A stretch of 6,997 nucleotides of DNA from assembly GCA_003661185.1 (NCBI GenBank), contig QMVQ01000082.1, forward strand, positions 1 through 6,997, read 5' to 3'. Below, in pieces: positions 1-6,154 of the stretch. A program made the translations under genes and the position numbers. The notes beneath the pieces were generated by a model that saw only the letters and a program-made list of their open reading frames with translations, was not told where the DNA came from and searched no databases. Position 1 is the first letter of the stretch. Every line of letters begins with the position of its first letter. The DNA is from Candidatus Alkanophagales archaeon (GTDB lineage Archaea > Halobacteriota > Syntropharchaeia > Alkanophagales > B39-G2).

Positions 1-1971
1 GAAGTCTAAGGGAATCTGGGAGAGTTTTAGGATAACATCTTTTATGCAGCTTATGTCCGCCTTCGGGCTCCCACGGTAGCCCATCAATAAAGGATACGCT
101 TTAATCTCTCTTATCATCTCCTCTGCTTCATCCTCGTCTATCGGCAAAATCCTGCGGGAAACGTCCTTCAGAACTTCCACGTAAATGCCCCCTAAGCCGA
201 AAGTCAAAACGTGCCCAAATTGCGGGTCTCTCGTGACGCCCACAATAACCTCAACCCCCTCAACTCTCTCCTGAACGATGATGCCTTCTATTTTCATGTT
301 GAAGCGGTGCATGTTGCTCAAGATGCGGAAGTAAGCGTCCCTCAATTCCCCCTCGTCATCTGCGAATTGCACCCCACCAACGTCTGTTTTGTGTAAAAGC
401 TCTGGCGAAAATGCCTTTAAAACCACCGGGAAGCCCATTCTTCTCGCTATCTCCAAAGCCTCATCCGGGCTCGAAGCTATGTCCTCCTCGGGCACGGGGA
501 TGCCGTAAGCTTTCAATATTCGCCGCCCTTCCCGCTCGTTTATCACGAGAGTGCCCGCCGCTCTTGTCTCTTCTATTATCTTACGCACCACCATCACGTT
601 CCTTTCAACTTTGATGCCTTTTCGGGCTCTCTTTTCTTCCATTTTAAGCTCGCGCCCCCTATACTCGTTTAGTGCGCCGAGCACACGGACCGCTCGTCTC
701 GGCTCATCGTAGTTAGGGACGCCATGCGCCTTCAAAATAGGCAAAGCAGCCTCGACGTCAGTGCCGCCCATGAACGACGCCACTATGGGTTTTAAGTCCT
801 GAAACTTCGCAACGACCTCCGCAGTCTTTTCGACCTCGGTCATCGCCTGCGGCGTCAAGATTACGAGGAGCGCCGCAACGTTTTCATCTGCGATGACAGC
901 CTCAAGAGCTTTCTCGTAGCGGTCGGCGGTGGCATCCCCGAGAACGTCCACGGGGTTGTAGATGCTTGCATGCGGCGGAAGCTCGTCTTTCAGCTTTCTT
1001 ATCGTACTGTCGCTGAACCTTACAAGTTCTAACCCGTATTCGGCGCAGGCGTCCGCCGCAAGAACTCCCGGACCGCCTGCATTTGTCACTATCGCCACTT
1101 TGTTCGTCTCTGGAATCTTTAGGAGGCTGAAGCCTGTGCAGATGTCAAAAAGCTCTTTAAGGGAATCCGCAACGGTGATGCCGGACTGTCGTGCGGCGGT
1201 CTTAAAAACCTCGTAGGAACCTGCGAGAGCGCCGGTGTGCGAAGACGCCGCTTTTGCGCCTTCCGCCGTCCTTCCGGACTTTATTGCGACGACTGGCTTG
1301 TTACAGGCTTCTGCAGCGCACATAAGTTTTTTGCCGTCCTTCACGCCTTCTAAGTAGAGAGCGATGGCTTTGGTGTGCTCGTCGTCCTTGAGAAATTCTA
1401 AGAGGTCGGCTTCGTCCACGTCGCACTTATTTCCAAGACTTATGAAGTAGCTGAAACCGATGGCTTCCTTATCGGCGAGGTCGAGGACCGCCGTGCATAG
1501 AGCTCCGCTTTGCGAGATGAAGGCGATGTGCCCGGGCTCCGGTGCCTTCGCCGAGAAGGAAGCGTTGAGCTTCGAATATGCGGCTATGATGCCCAAGCAG
1601 TTCGGACCAATGATGCGAGTCCTGCCCTTTGCAGCATCTAAGAGCTCCTGCTCAAGCTGTAAGCCCTCCTTACCAATCTCCCGAAAGCCTGCGGAGATGA
1701 CGACGGCGCCCTTTGCGCTCGCTCGCCTTATGACTTCGGGAACGATGACATTTGGCACGCACACAACTATTAAGTCCACAGCGCCCACTTCAGAAACGTC
1801 CTTGTAGCACTTTAAGCCCAGAATCTCGTCGGCGGCTGGATTTATGGGAAATATTTCGCCCTCGAACCCATACTCAATAATGTTCTTCAAGACCGAGTGC
1901 CCGACCTTGCCCTCTTTCCTCGAAGCTCCTACGACAGCAACTGAAGTCGGTTTAAAGATTCTGTTAAGCAT
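1..1971 (-). CDS. acd: Fused alpha-beta acetate/acyl-CoA synthetase (ADP-forming), 3' end outside window
   Basis: Cytoplasmic enzyme converting acyl-CoA + ADP + Pi to the free acid + ATP + CoA, the ATP-yielding step of archaeal acetate formation. The frame is open from ATG at 1971 to the window edge (657 codons, no stop). Residues 1-~125 form the CoA-binding Rossmann domain (KPTSVAVVGASRKEGKVGHS at 7-26, IGPNCLG at 121-127). The next domain carries ISQSGA (152-157) and KSGRTAEGAKAASSHTG (231-247), whose His245 is the expected phosphohistidine. A third alpha domain (about 290-440, VTNAGGPGVLAADA) leads through a charged linker to the ATP-grasp beta part (about 465 onward). There FPVVLKAFSPELLHKTDVGG (515-534) supplies the second relay histidine, His527. 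Family proteins of this fused type are about 700 residues, so roughly 35-45 are missing. The start matches the usual family N-terminus; its ribosome site is weak (AAGGCG at 1981-1976). It lies 38 bases after the FrhB-like gene. The acyl substrate (acetyl versus branched or aryl acyl) cannot be told from sequence. Confidence 0.95.
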   Translation of the reverse strand, partial: MLNRIFKPTSVAVVGASRKEGKVGHSVLKNIIEYGFEGEIFPINPAADEILGLKCYKDVSEVGAVDLIVVCVPNVIVPEVIRRASAKGAVVISAGFREIGKEGLQLEQELLDAAKGRTRIIGPNCLGIIAAYSKLNASFSAKAPEPGHIAFISQSGALCTAVLDLADKEAIGFSYFISLGNKCDVDEADLLEFLKDDEHTKAIALYLEGVKDGKKLMCAAEACNKPVVAIKSGRTAEGAKAASSHTGALAGSYEVFKTAARQSGITVADSLKELFDICTGFSLLKIPETNKVAIVTNAGGPGVLAADACAEYGLELVRFSDSTIRKLKDELPPHASIYNPVDVLGDATADRYEKALEAVIADENVAALLVILTPQAMTEVEKTAEVVAKFQDLKPIVASFMGGTDVEAALPILKAHGVPNYDEPRRAVRVLGALNEYRGRELKMEEKRARKGIKVERNVMVVRKIIEETRAAGTLVINEREGRRILKAYGIPVPEEDIASSPDEALEIARRMGFPVVLKAFSPELLHKTDVGGVQFADDEGELRDAYFRILSNMHRFNMKIEGIIVQERVEGVEVIVGVTRDPQFGHVLTFGLGGIYVEVLKDVSRRILPIDEDEAEEMIREIKAYPLLMGYRGSPKADISCIKDVILKLSQIPLDF

Positions 1972-2001
1972 TCTTCGCCTTATGCATCCTGCCTGTCCGT
2001 C

Positions 2002-2020
2002 GTCAGCCGTTAGCGCTGAC
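2002..2020 (-). repeat. Small inverted repeat over the stop codon of the FrhB-like gene
   Basis: GTCAGC and GCTGAC form a perfect 6-bp stem around a 7-base loop (GCTAACG) that contains the TAA stop. No T-run follows on the minus strand, so it does not look like an archaeal U-tract terminator. It could be a weak RNA structure between the FrhB-like gene and the synthetase gene, or chance. Confidence 0.35.
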
Positions 2021-3092
2021 CGCGCAACCGTTTCCTCTCTGCAAGCCGCACCACAGGCTTTAACTCTTCAAGCTCCTTCGCCTCAATATATCCAGCTTCC
2101 GTCGCCGCAGTTACGAGCCGCTCGCCCAGCTTGGAGCGCACAAGCACCGTCGAAAAGCCCTCCGGTGTCCCCACTGAGCCTACTGATACATCCGCAAGCT
2201 CCGCTGTGAAGTCCGTGCAGACCGCACACCCTGGCATCGCACGCCCCTCCAACTCGCTGAGCTTCATCACGAAAACCCTCTCGCCGCCGTCCGCCGTGTG
2301 AATCCAAAAGAGCCCTTTCCGCACCTCAAGTTTCTTAACTTTCTTGACGTCGCCAACAAGCTTCGCAACAAAATCCATCAACGACGGCTTGAAGCCCTCC
2401 ATGCAAAAAAGTCCCAAAAGTAGCTTTATTTTCTCCTGTCCTATTCTATAAGGCTCGTCCAGCGTCTGCACTTTTCTCAACGCTTGTATCTGGCACGGCG
2501 TCCCCACAAATCCTATTCTCTCGTAACCAGCGTCTAAAGCGTCCCTAACGCCGAGAACGCTCGGCGACGCTACATATTTCGTCCCGGCGCTCTTTATAAG
2601 TTCTTCGGCGTTGTTGACGACTTTGACTTCGTTCTCCCAAGCCTCGTTAGCGCTCGTGACCACTGCGCAGTCCAGCACCCCCTCGCTCAGCGCAAAAGCG
2701 AGAAGTGCTGTCACGGCGCCGCCGTCTTGTGCATTTTTCAAAATTTTCGCATCAGTCGCCCGCACTGCATACGCCTTCCTGAAAACGCCGAGCGTCTCCT
2801 CCTCCCCTCTCGCCCGCTCGAATACCTTTCGCTCAATTTCCTCAACGTCCAGCGAAACTCGTGGACAAAGCGTGTAGCAAAGCCCGCAGAGCACGTCATA
2901 GTCCGCCTCGAAGCTCGGCGTCGCCGTCTCGCCGCTTTTTATGCTTATCCAGCCGCAAAACGCTGCACACGTCCCGCAAAGGCTACATCTCCCCACCTCG
3001 ACAACTGCCTCCTTTAGGTCAGCAAAGCCGCACTCCAGAAACCTCGGCAACCTTACATATCTTATTTCTGGCTTAACTCCCTCAGTGCTCAT
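2010..3092 (-). CDS. FrhB/FdhB-family F420-linked flavo-iron-sulfur protein
   Basis: Complete 360-residue member of the coenzyme F420 hydrogenase/dehydrogenase beta-subunit family. Characterised members (FrhB, FdhB, FpoF/FqoF) use FAD and Fe-S clusters to move electrons to or from F420. The N-terminus holds Cys36, 39, 42 and 46 (CSLCGTCAAFC), then an incomplete second motif, Cys69, 72 and 76 followed by Pro-Arg. The FrhB N-domain follows (KNAQDGGAVTALLAFAL about 119-135; GFVGTPCQIQALRKV 194-208, Cys200). The FrhB C-domain starts near GLFCMEGF (227-234) and keeps CAVCTDFTAELADVSVGSVG (289-308; Cys289, Cys292). ATG 3092 is preceded by GAGGTG at 3105-3100, seven bases upstream. It starts 13 bases after porB and is followed by the acyl-CoA synthetase, so it is probably co-transcribed with Por. 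Inferred role: ferredoxin:F420 oxidoreductase partner of Por. The family also includes proteins with other partners, so the acceptor is uncertain. There are no membrane segments. Confidence 0.9.
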   Translation of the reverse strand: MSTEGVKPEIRYVRLPRFLECGFADLKEAVVEVGRCSLCGTCAAFCGWISIKSGETATPSFEADYDVLCGLCYTLCPRVSLDVEEIERKVFERARGEEETLGVFRKAYAVRATDAKILKNAQDGGAVTALLAFALSEGVLDCAVVTSANEAWENEVKVVNNAEELIKSAGTKYVASPSVLGVRDALDAGYERIGFVGTPCQIQALRKVQTLDEPYRIGQEKIKLLLGLFCMEGFKPSLMDFVAKLVGDVKKVKKLEVRKGLFWIHTADGGERVFVMKLSELEGRAMPGCAVCTDFTAELADVSVGSVGTPEGFSTVLVRSKLGERLVTAATEAGYIEAKELEELKPVVRLAERKRLRGQR

Positions 3093-3099
3093 TTCTCTC

Positions 3100-3105
3100 C
3101 ACCTC
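3100..3105 (-). promoter_or_regulatory. Ribosome binding site of the FrhB-like gene
   Basis: GAGGTG directly follows the porB stop codon and lies seven bases before ATG 3092, consistent with tight coupling of the two genes. Confidence 0.7.
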
Positions 3106-4047
3106 TCAGTCTTCCTGCGACATTCTAACCTTTTTCCTTAGCTTCTTATATTCTGAAACCACACGCTCTTGAATCTTTTCGATTTCACTCTCAGGTAGAT
3201 GCCTGAAACGCCCTTGCAGCATCAAATATTCACGCACCGGCTTCAACGACTCCACGTCCATGTCAATGCTCAACTTGTAAACACCGTTCTCCACTTCATA
3301 AAGCGGGAATACACCTGTTTCGACGGCGAGCCGCCCCAGCTTTATCGTCAGCTTCGGCTCGAACCGCCAGCCAGTGCAGCACGGACTTAAAACGTGCAAA
3401 TACGACGGCCCTTGCGTCTCGACCGCCTTCCGCACCTTCCGCATCAAGTCGTAAGGATACGAAGGACACGCAGTCGCTACATACGGAATCCCGTGCGCCA
3501 CGGCGATTTCCGGCATGTTCTTTTTCCAAGTTCGCTGCCCGATGCTCTTCGCACCGTGCGGCGCCGTCGTCGTCCACGCCCCGTAAGGTGTCGAACCCGA
3601 ACGCTGAATGCCTGTATTCATATAAGCCTCGTTGTCGAAGCAGACGTAGAGGAAGTCGTGCCCCCGCTCCATCGCCCCTGAGAGCGCTTGAAGTCCGATG
3701 TCAGCGGTGCCGCCGTCGCCCGCAAAGCCCACAACTTTTATCCTACGCCCCGGTTCCAACTTTTTCCTGCCCTTCCGCAGCAGCGCTTTGTAAGCTGATT
3801 CTATCCCTGAAACGACGGCGCCCACGTTTTCGAAGAGGGTGTGGATCCAAGGAACACGCCACGACGTCCAAGGCAATGCCGACGAAATTATTTCCACGCA
3901 GCCGGTCGCTGTAACTATGATTACGTCTTTACCGAGCGCCTTGCAGACGAGTCGCACCGCAAGCGCCTCGCCACAGCCCATGCACGCACGATGCCCGGGC
4001 GCAAAATACTCTTCCGCCGGAATCTCGTTTTCAAACCTCACAGCCAC
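3106..4047 (-). CDS. porB: Pyruvate:ferredoxin oxidoreductase, beta subunit
   Basis: TPP-binding catalytic subunit of Por (pyruvate + CoA + oxidised ferredoxin to acetyl-CoA + CO2 + reduced ferredoxin). Counted from GTG 4047 (313 residues), the cluster-binding HRACMGCGEA has Cys22 and Cys25, Cys50 follows in ATGC, and Cys223 lies in SPCCTGW; these match the four ligands of the proximal [4Fe-4S] cluster. The second cysteine of SPCCTGW stands where the family commonly has proline. The TPP/Mg site is GDGGTADIG (110-118) with NEAYMNTGIQRSGSTPYGAW (139-158). The frame stays open to a TTG at 4062, but GGAGGTGA (4060-4053) would lie inside that extension and sits ideally before GTG 4047, so I choose 4047. 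The TTG start would add five residues. porA ends 24 bases upstream. These motifs are shared with 2-oxoisovalerate enzymes (Vor), so pyruvate is the likeliest but not the only possible substrate. Confidence 0.95.
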   Translation of the reverse strand: MAVRFENEIPAEEYFAPGHRACMGCGEALAVRLVCKALGKDVIIVTATGCVEIISSALPWTSWRVPWIHTLFENVGAVVSGIESAYKALLRKGRKKLEPGRRIKVVGFAGDGGTADIGLQALSGAMERGHDFLYVCFDNEAYMNTGIQRSGSTPYGAWTTTAPHGAKSIGQRTWKKNMPEIAVAHGIPYVATACPSYPYDLMRKVRKAVETQGPSYLHVLSPCCTGWRFEPKLTIKLGRLAVETGVFPLYEVENGVYKLSIDMDVESLKPVREYLMLQGRFRHLPESEIEKIQERVVSEYKKLRKKVRMSQED

Positions 4048-4052
4048 CTCTT

Positions 4053-4060
4053 TCACCTCC
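4053..4060 (-). promoter_or_regulatory. Ribosome binding site deciding the porB GTG start
   Basis: GGAGGTGA, eight bases complementary to the 16S 3' end, lies five bases before GTG 4047. It overlaps the alternative TTG start at 4062, which has no comparable site in front of it. Confidence 0.7.
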
Positions 4061-4071
4061 AACTCATCGCC

Positions 4072-5250
4072 TCACTCCCGTAGCCCCACAAACTCAAAGC
4101 CCTCAAGCTCGCCGCTTGAAACACGCTCTTTTGTCCGTCGCAGCACGTTTTCAAACTCCTCAGCCCTAACGTCCCTGCCGCCGAGACCGCCGACAAAACT
4201 TACGACCTTCGGACGCTTTCCCTCGGGCAAATGGTAGAGGGCAGCACGCACCTCCGAACACAGCGGACCGCCCATCCCGAAGGAGAGCGCACGCTCAAAG
4301 ACGCAAACTACCTCCACGCCCCGCAGAGCCCTACAAACCTCCTCAAACGGAAAAGGGCGCCAGAGCCGCAACTTCACAAGCCCGACGCTCTCACCATGCT
4401 CCCGCAATGCATCCACAGCGAGCGCCGCCGTCTCCGAGTAACTCCCCATCATCAGCAGCAAAATGTCCGCACCCTCCGCCCTATAAGTCTCAACAGGACG
4501 GTATTCTCTCCCAAAAACTTCTTTAAACTCCTTAAAAGTCTCTAAAATCTTCTCGTAGGCGTTTTCGATAGCGACTTCTTGCGCCTTCTTCACCTCGGTG
4601 TATATGTAGGGCGGACCGTAGCAGCCCATGCTCACCGGGCGGTCGGGGTCGAGCGGGAACGGATATTCCGAAGGCGGCAAGAACTCCCGAACCGCTCCCT
4701 CCTCAGGCAGAAGCACAGGCTCGACGACGTGCGAGACGTGGAAGCCGTCAAGGTGCACCATGGCTGGTAACAGCACGTCAGGACGTTCCGCAACACGATA
4801 TGCACAAAGCATCAGGTCAAAAGCCTGTTGGGCGTTTTCTGCAAACATCTGAATCCAGCCGCAATCCCGAACCGCCATGGCGTCAGAGTGGTCACCCCAG
4901 ACGTTTAAAGGTGCCGAGAGTGCCCTGTTTGCGATTGCAGCGACCACTGGAAGCCGCATCGCCGACGGCACGAACAAAACTTCGTGCATCAGCTCAAGCC
5001 CCTGCCCGGCGGTGCATGTGAAAACGCGTGCGCCGCACGCCGCCGCGCCGACGACGGCGCTCATCGCCGAGTGCTCGCTCTCCACACAAATGAACTCCGC
5101 ATCGAGCTCACCATTCGCCACCATTTCCGCAATGCGCTCCACGATGTGCGTCTGCGGCGTGATTGGGTATGCGGCGACCACGTCAACGTCAGCCATGCGC
5201 ACAGCCTCTGACACTGCATGCGAGCCCTCCAGCGCCACTTTTCTTGACAT
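4072..5250 (-). CDS. porA: Pyruvate:ferredoxin oxidoreductase, alpha subunit
   Basis: Alpha subunit of Por, carrying the pyrimidine-side TPP domain and the substrate pocket. Counted from ATG 5250 (392 residues), AAYPITPQT spans 26-34. The Thr of YPITP and the Arg of NRALSAP (Arg109) correspond to residues that contact pyruvate in characterised enzymes. VESEHSAMSA (56-65) carries the glutamate expected to activate TPP. WGDHSDAMAVRDCGW (118-132) and LDGFHVSH (167-174) are typical of Por alpha subunits. The C-terminal transketolase-like domain (about 260-392) includes LRLWRPFP and FVGGLGGRD. The frame reaches back to GTG 5268, overlapping the porD stop, but GAGGTGA (5262-5256) lies just before ATG 5250 and the shorter form matches the family N-terminus. 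The longer form (398 residues) is possible, since GGAGGGGG also precedes GTG 5268. It lies 14 bases after porD and 24 before porB. Confidence 0.95.
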   Translation of the reverse strand: MSRKVALEGSHAVSEAVRMADVDVVAAYPITPQTHIVERIAEMVANGELDAEFICVESEHSAMSAVVGAAACGARVFTCTAGQGLELMHEVLFVPSAMRLPVVAAIANRALSAPLNVWGDHSDAMAVRDCGWIQMFAENAQQAFDLMLCAYRVAERPDVLLPAMVHLDGFHVSHVVEPVLLPEEGAVREFLPPSEYPFPLDPDRPVSMGCYGPPYIYTEVKKAQEVAIENAYEKILETFKEFKEVFGREYRPVETYRAEGADILLLMMGSYSETAALAVDALREHGESVGLVKLRLWRPFPFEEVCRALRGVEVVCVFERALSFGMGGPLCSEVRAALYHLPEGKRPKVVSFVGGLGGRDVRAEEFENVLRRTKERVSSGELEGFEFVGLRE

Positions 5251-5255
5251 GCCCT

Positions 5256-5262
5256 TCACCTC
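5256..5262 (-). promoter_or_regulatory. Ribosome binding site of porA
   Basis: GAGGTGA lies five bases before ATG 5250. A purine run (GGAGGGGG) also sits just before GTG 5268, so the six-residue-longer start remains possible. Confidence 0.65.
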
Positions 5263-5264
5263 GT

Positions 5265-5546
5265 TCACTCCCCCTCCTCAACCATCTCGATGGCGTCCCT
5301 CGGACACTCGTGCGCGCAGATGCCGCAGCCCTTGCAGTAGTAGAGCTCGGTCTCGTAACGCCCGTCTTTGAACACGACGCAGCCCTCCGGGCAATAAATA
5401 TAGCAGTTCCCGCACATTATACAAAGCTCTTGCTTCCGCACTGGACGCTCGCTGCGCCAGTCTCCAGTCCTGTATTCGGCGGCGCTCCCCGGCTCCGTGA
5501 CTATCGCTCCGACCTCAAGCTCCTTCCAGCTCAATTCCCCCTTCAA
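5265..5546 (-). CDS. porD: Pyruvate:ferredoxin oxidoreductase, delta (ferredoxin-like) subunit
   Basis: Small electron-transfer subunit of Por, moving electrons from the catalytic beta subunit through two [4Fe-4S] clusters to external ferredoxin. Counted from TTG 5546 (93 residues), the typical lead-in GAIVTEPGSAAEYRTGDWR (13-31) precedes RPV. Two complete cluster motifs follow: Cys42, 45, 48 and 52-Pro, and Cys71, 74, 77 and 81-Pro. Cys56 is an extra cysteine between them. The frame is open upstream to another TTG at 5594 that overlaps the porC stop, giving 109 residues. That extension (ISILVFRLLNLGGAV) is hydrophobic and not typical of PorD, and it contains a strong ribosome site, GGGAGGTG (5559-5552), placed five bases before TTG 5546. 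I therefore choose the short form. It ends 14 bases before the chosen porA start. Confidence 0.92.
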   Translation of the reverse strand: MKGELSWKELEVGAIVTEPGSAAEYRTGDWRSERPVRKQELCIMCGNCYIYCPEGCVVFKDGRYETELYYCKGCGICAHECPRDAIEMVEEGE

Positions 5547-5551
5547 TACGG

Positions 5552-5559
5552 CACCTCCC
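5552..5559 (-). promoter_or_regulatory. Ribosome binding site deciding the porD TTG start
   Basis: GGGAGGTG lies five bases before TTG 5546 and inside the longer open frame that begins at TTG 5594. Its strength and spacing point to the shorter 93-residue PorD. Confidence 0.75.
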
Positions 5560-5590
5560 AGATTAAGCAGCCGAAAAACCAAGATAGAAA

Positions 5591-6142
5591 TCAAAAGACG
5601 TTCGTCCTCTCATAAGCCTCTCTCATCGCTCGCATGTTTTTTTCAGCAAGCCCGTCGCCGAAACGCTCCTGTAACGGCTCCTCAAGCGATTCCAGCTTCA
5701 CTATGCCCCTCGCCTTCAACAACGCCCCTATCATCGTTGTATTCACAATATTCCTGCCCAAAATTTCCTTTGCTATGCTTGAGGCGTCCACGAACGCTAC
5801 CCGCTCGACCTCATATTTCTCTTTTATCTCCTCTCCCGACCTTTTCGTGTTCACTACCGCCAATCCCCCCTCTTTTAGGTCCTTCGTCGGGTTCACTATG
5901 TCGAGGAGCGTCGGGTCAAGCACGACAACCACGTCCGGCTCCTTTATTTCAGTCCGCACTCGTATTGGGCTGTCGCTTATCCGCAAAAAGGCGAGAACAG
6001 GGGCGCCTCGCCGCTCAGGTCCGAAGCTTGGCATGGACTGCGCATACTTACCCTCGCTTATTGCGGCATGCGCTACGAGTTCTGCGAGCGTCACGCCGCC
6101 CTGCCCGCCCCTTCCGTGTATTCTCACCTCGATAATCCCCAC
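5591..6142 (-). CDS. porC: Pyruvate:ferredoxin oxidoreductase, gamma subunit
   Basis: Gamma subunit of Por (called porG in Pyrococcus, porC in methanogens), 183 residues, the usual length. In related enzymes this domain helps bind CoA. Visible hallmarks are the N-terminal GRGGQGG (10-16), SFGPERRGAPV (39-49) and NTTMIGALLKA (134-144). The start is GTG 6142, preceded by GGTGAT (6153-6148) with a five-base spacer; the site begins two bases after the upstream aminotransferase stop. A nearby ATG at 6149 is out of frame. The gene lies 12 bases after the aminotransferase. Its stop TGA (5593-5591) is followed by 44 bases before the preferred porD start, one of the two longest gaps in the block. The gamma-delta-alpha-beta order is standard for archaeal Por and Vor operons. 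Confidence 0.95.
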   Translation of the reverse strand: MGIIEVRIHGRGGQGGVTLAELVAHAAISEGKYAQSMPSFGPERRGAPVLAFLRISDSPIRVRTEIKEPDVVVVLDPTLLDIVNPTKDLKEGGLAVVNTKRSGEEIKEKYEVERVAFVDASSIAKEILGRNIVNTTMIGALLKARGIVKLESLEEPLQERFGDGLAEKNMRAMREAYERTNVF

Positions 6143-6147
6143 TTTGC

Positions 6148-6153
6148 ATCACC
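6148..6153 (-). promoter_or_regulatory. Ribosome binding site of porC
   Basis: GGTGAT, a perfect complement to the archaeal 16S rRNA 3' end (AUCACC), lies five bases before GTG 6142. It decides this GTG over the out-of-frame ATG at 6149. Confidence 0.75.
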
Positions 6154-6154
6154 C

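Noticed and set aside
2002..2020. Hairpin at the end of the FrhB-like gene as a transcription terminator
   Set aside because: Only six base pairs and no following T-run; the synthetase gene starts 38 bases after the stop in the same direction.
2083..2307. Minus-strand 74-codon frame inside the FrhB-like gene
   Set aside because: Out-of-frame shadow of the conserved FrhB C-terminal domain; its translation has no family features.
3296..3577. Minus-strand 93-codon frame inside porB
   Set aside because: Alternative-frame shadow of porB, whose own frame carries all the expected motifs.
4053..4067. Four-codon frame (ATG 4067 to TGA 4053) between porA and porB
   Set aside because: It overlaps the porB ribosome site, is very short and is expected by chance in such purine-rich spacers.
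3588..5615. Other plus-strand open frames of 75-164 codons opposite porA and porB
   Set aside because: Low-complexity translations, no ribosome sites noted, and fully antisense to conserved coding sequence.
5497..6135. Long plus-strand open frame (212 codons) opposite porC and porD
   Set aside because: It is rich in Pro, Ser, Leu and Arg with no recognisable domain and lies antisense to two well-conserved genes; it reflects their codon bias.
6147..6149. ATG just upstream of porC as an alternative start
   Set aside because: It is out of frame with the conserved GRGGQGG-containing protein; GTG 6142 is in frame and has the ribosome site.
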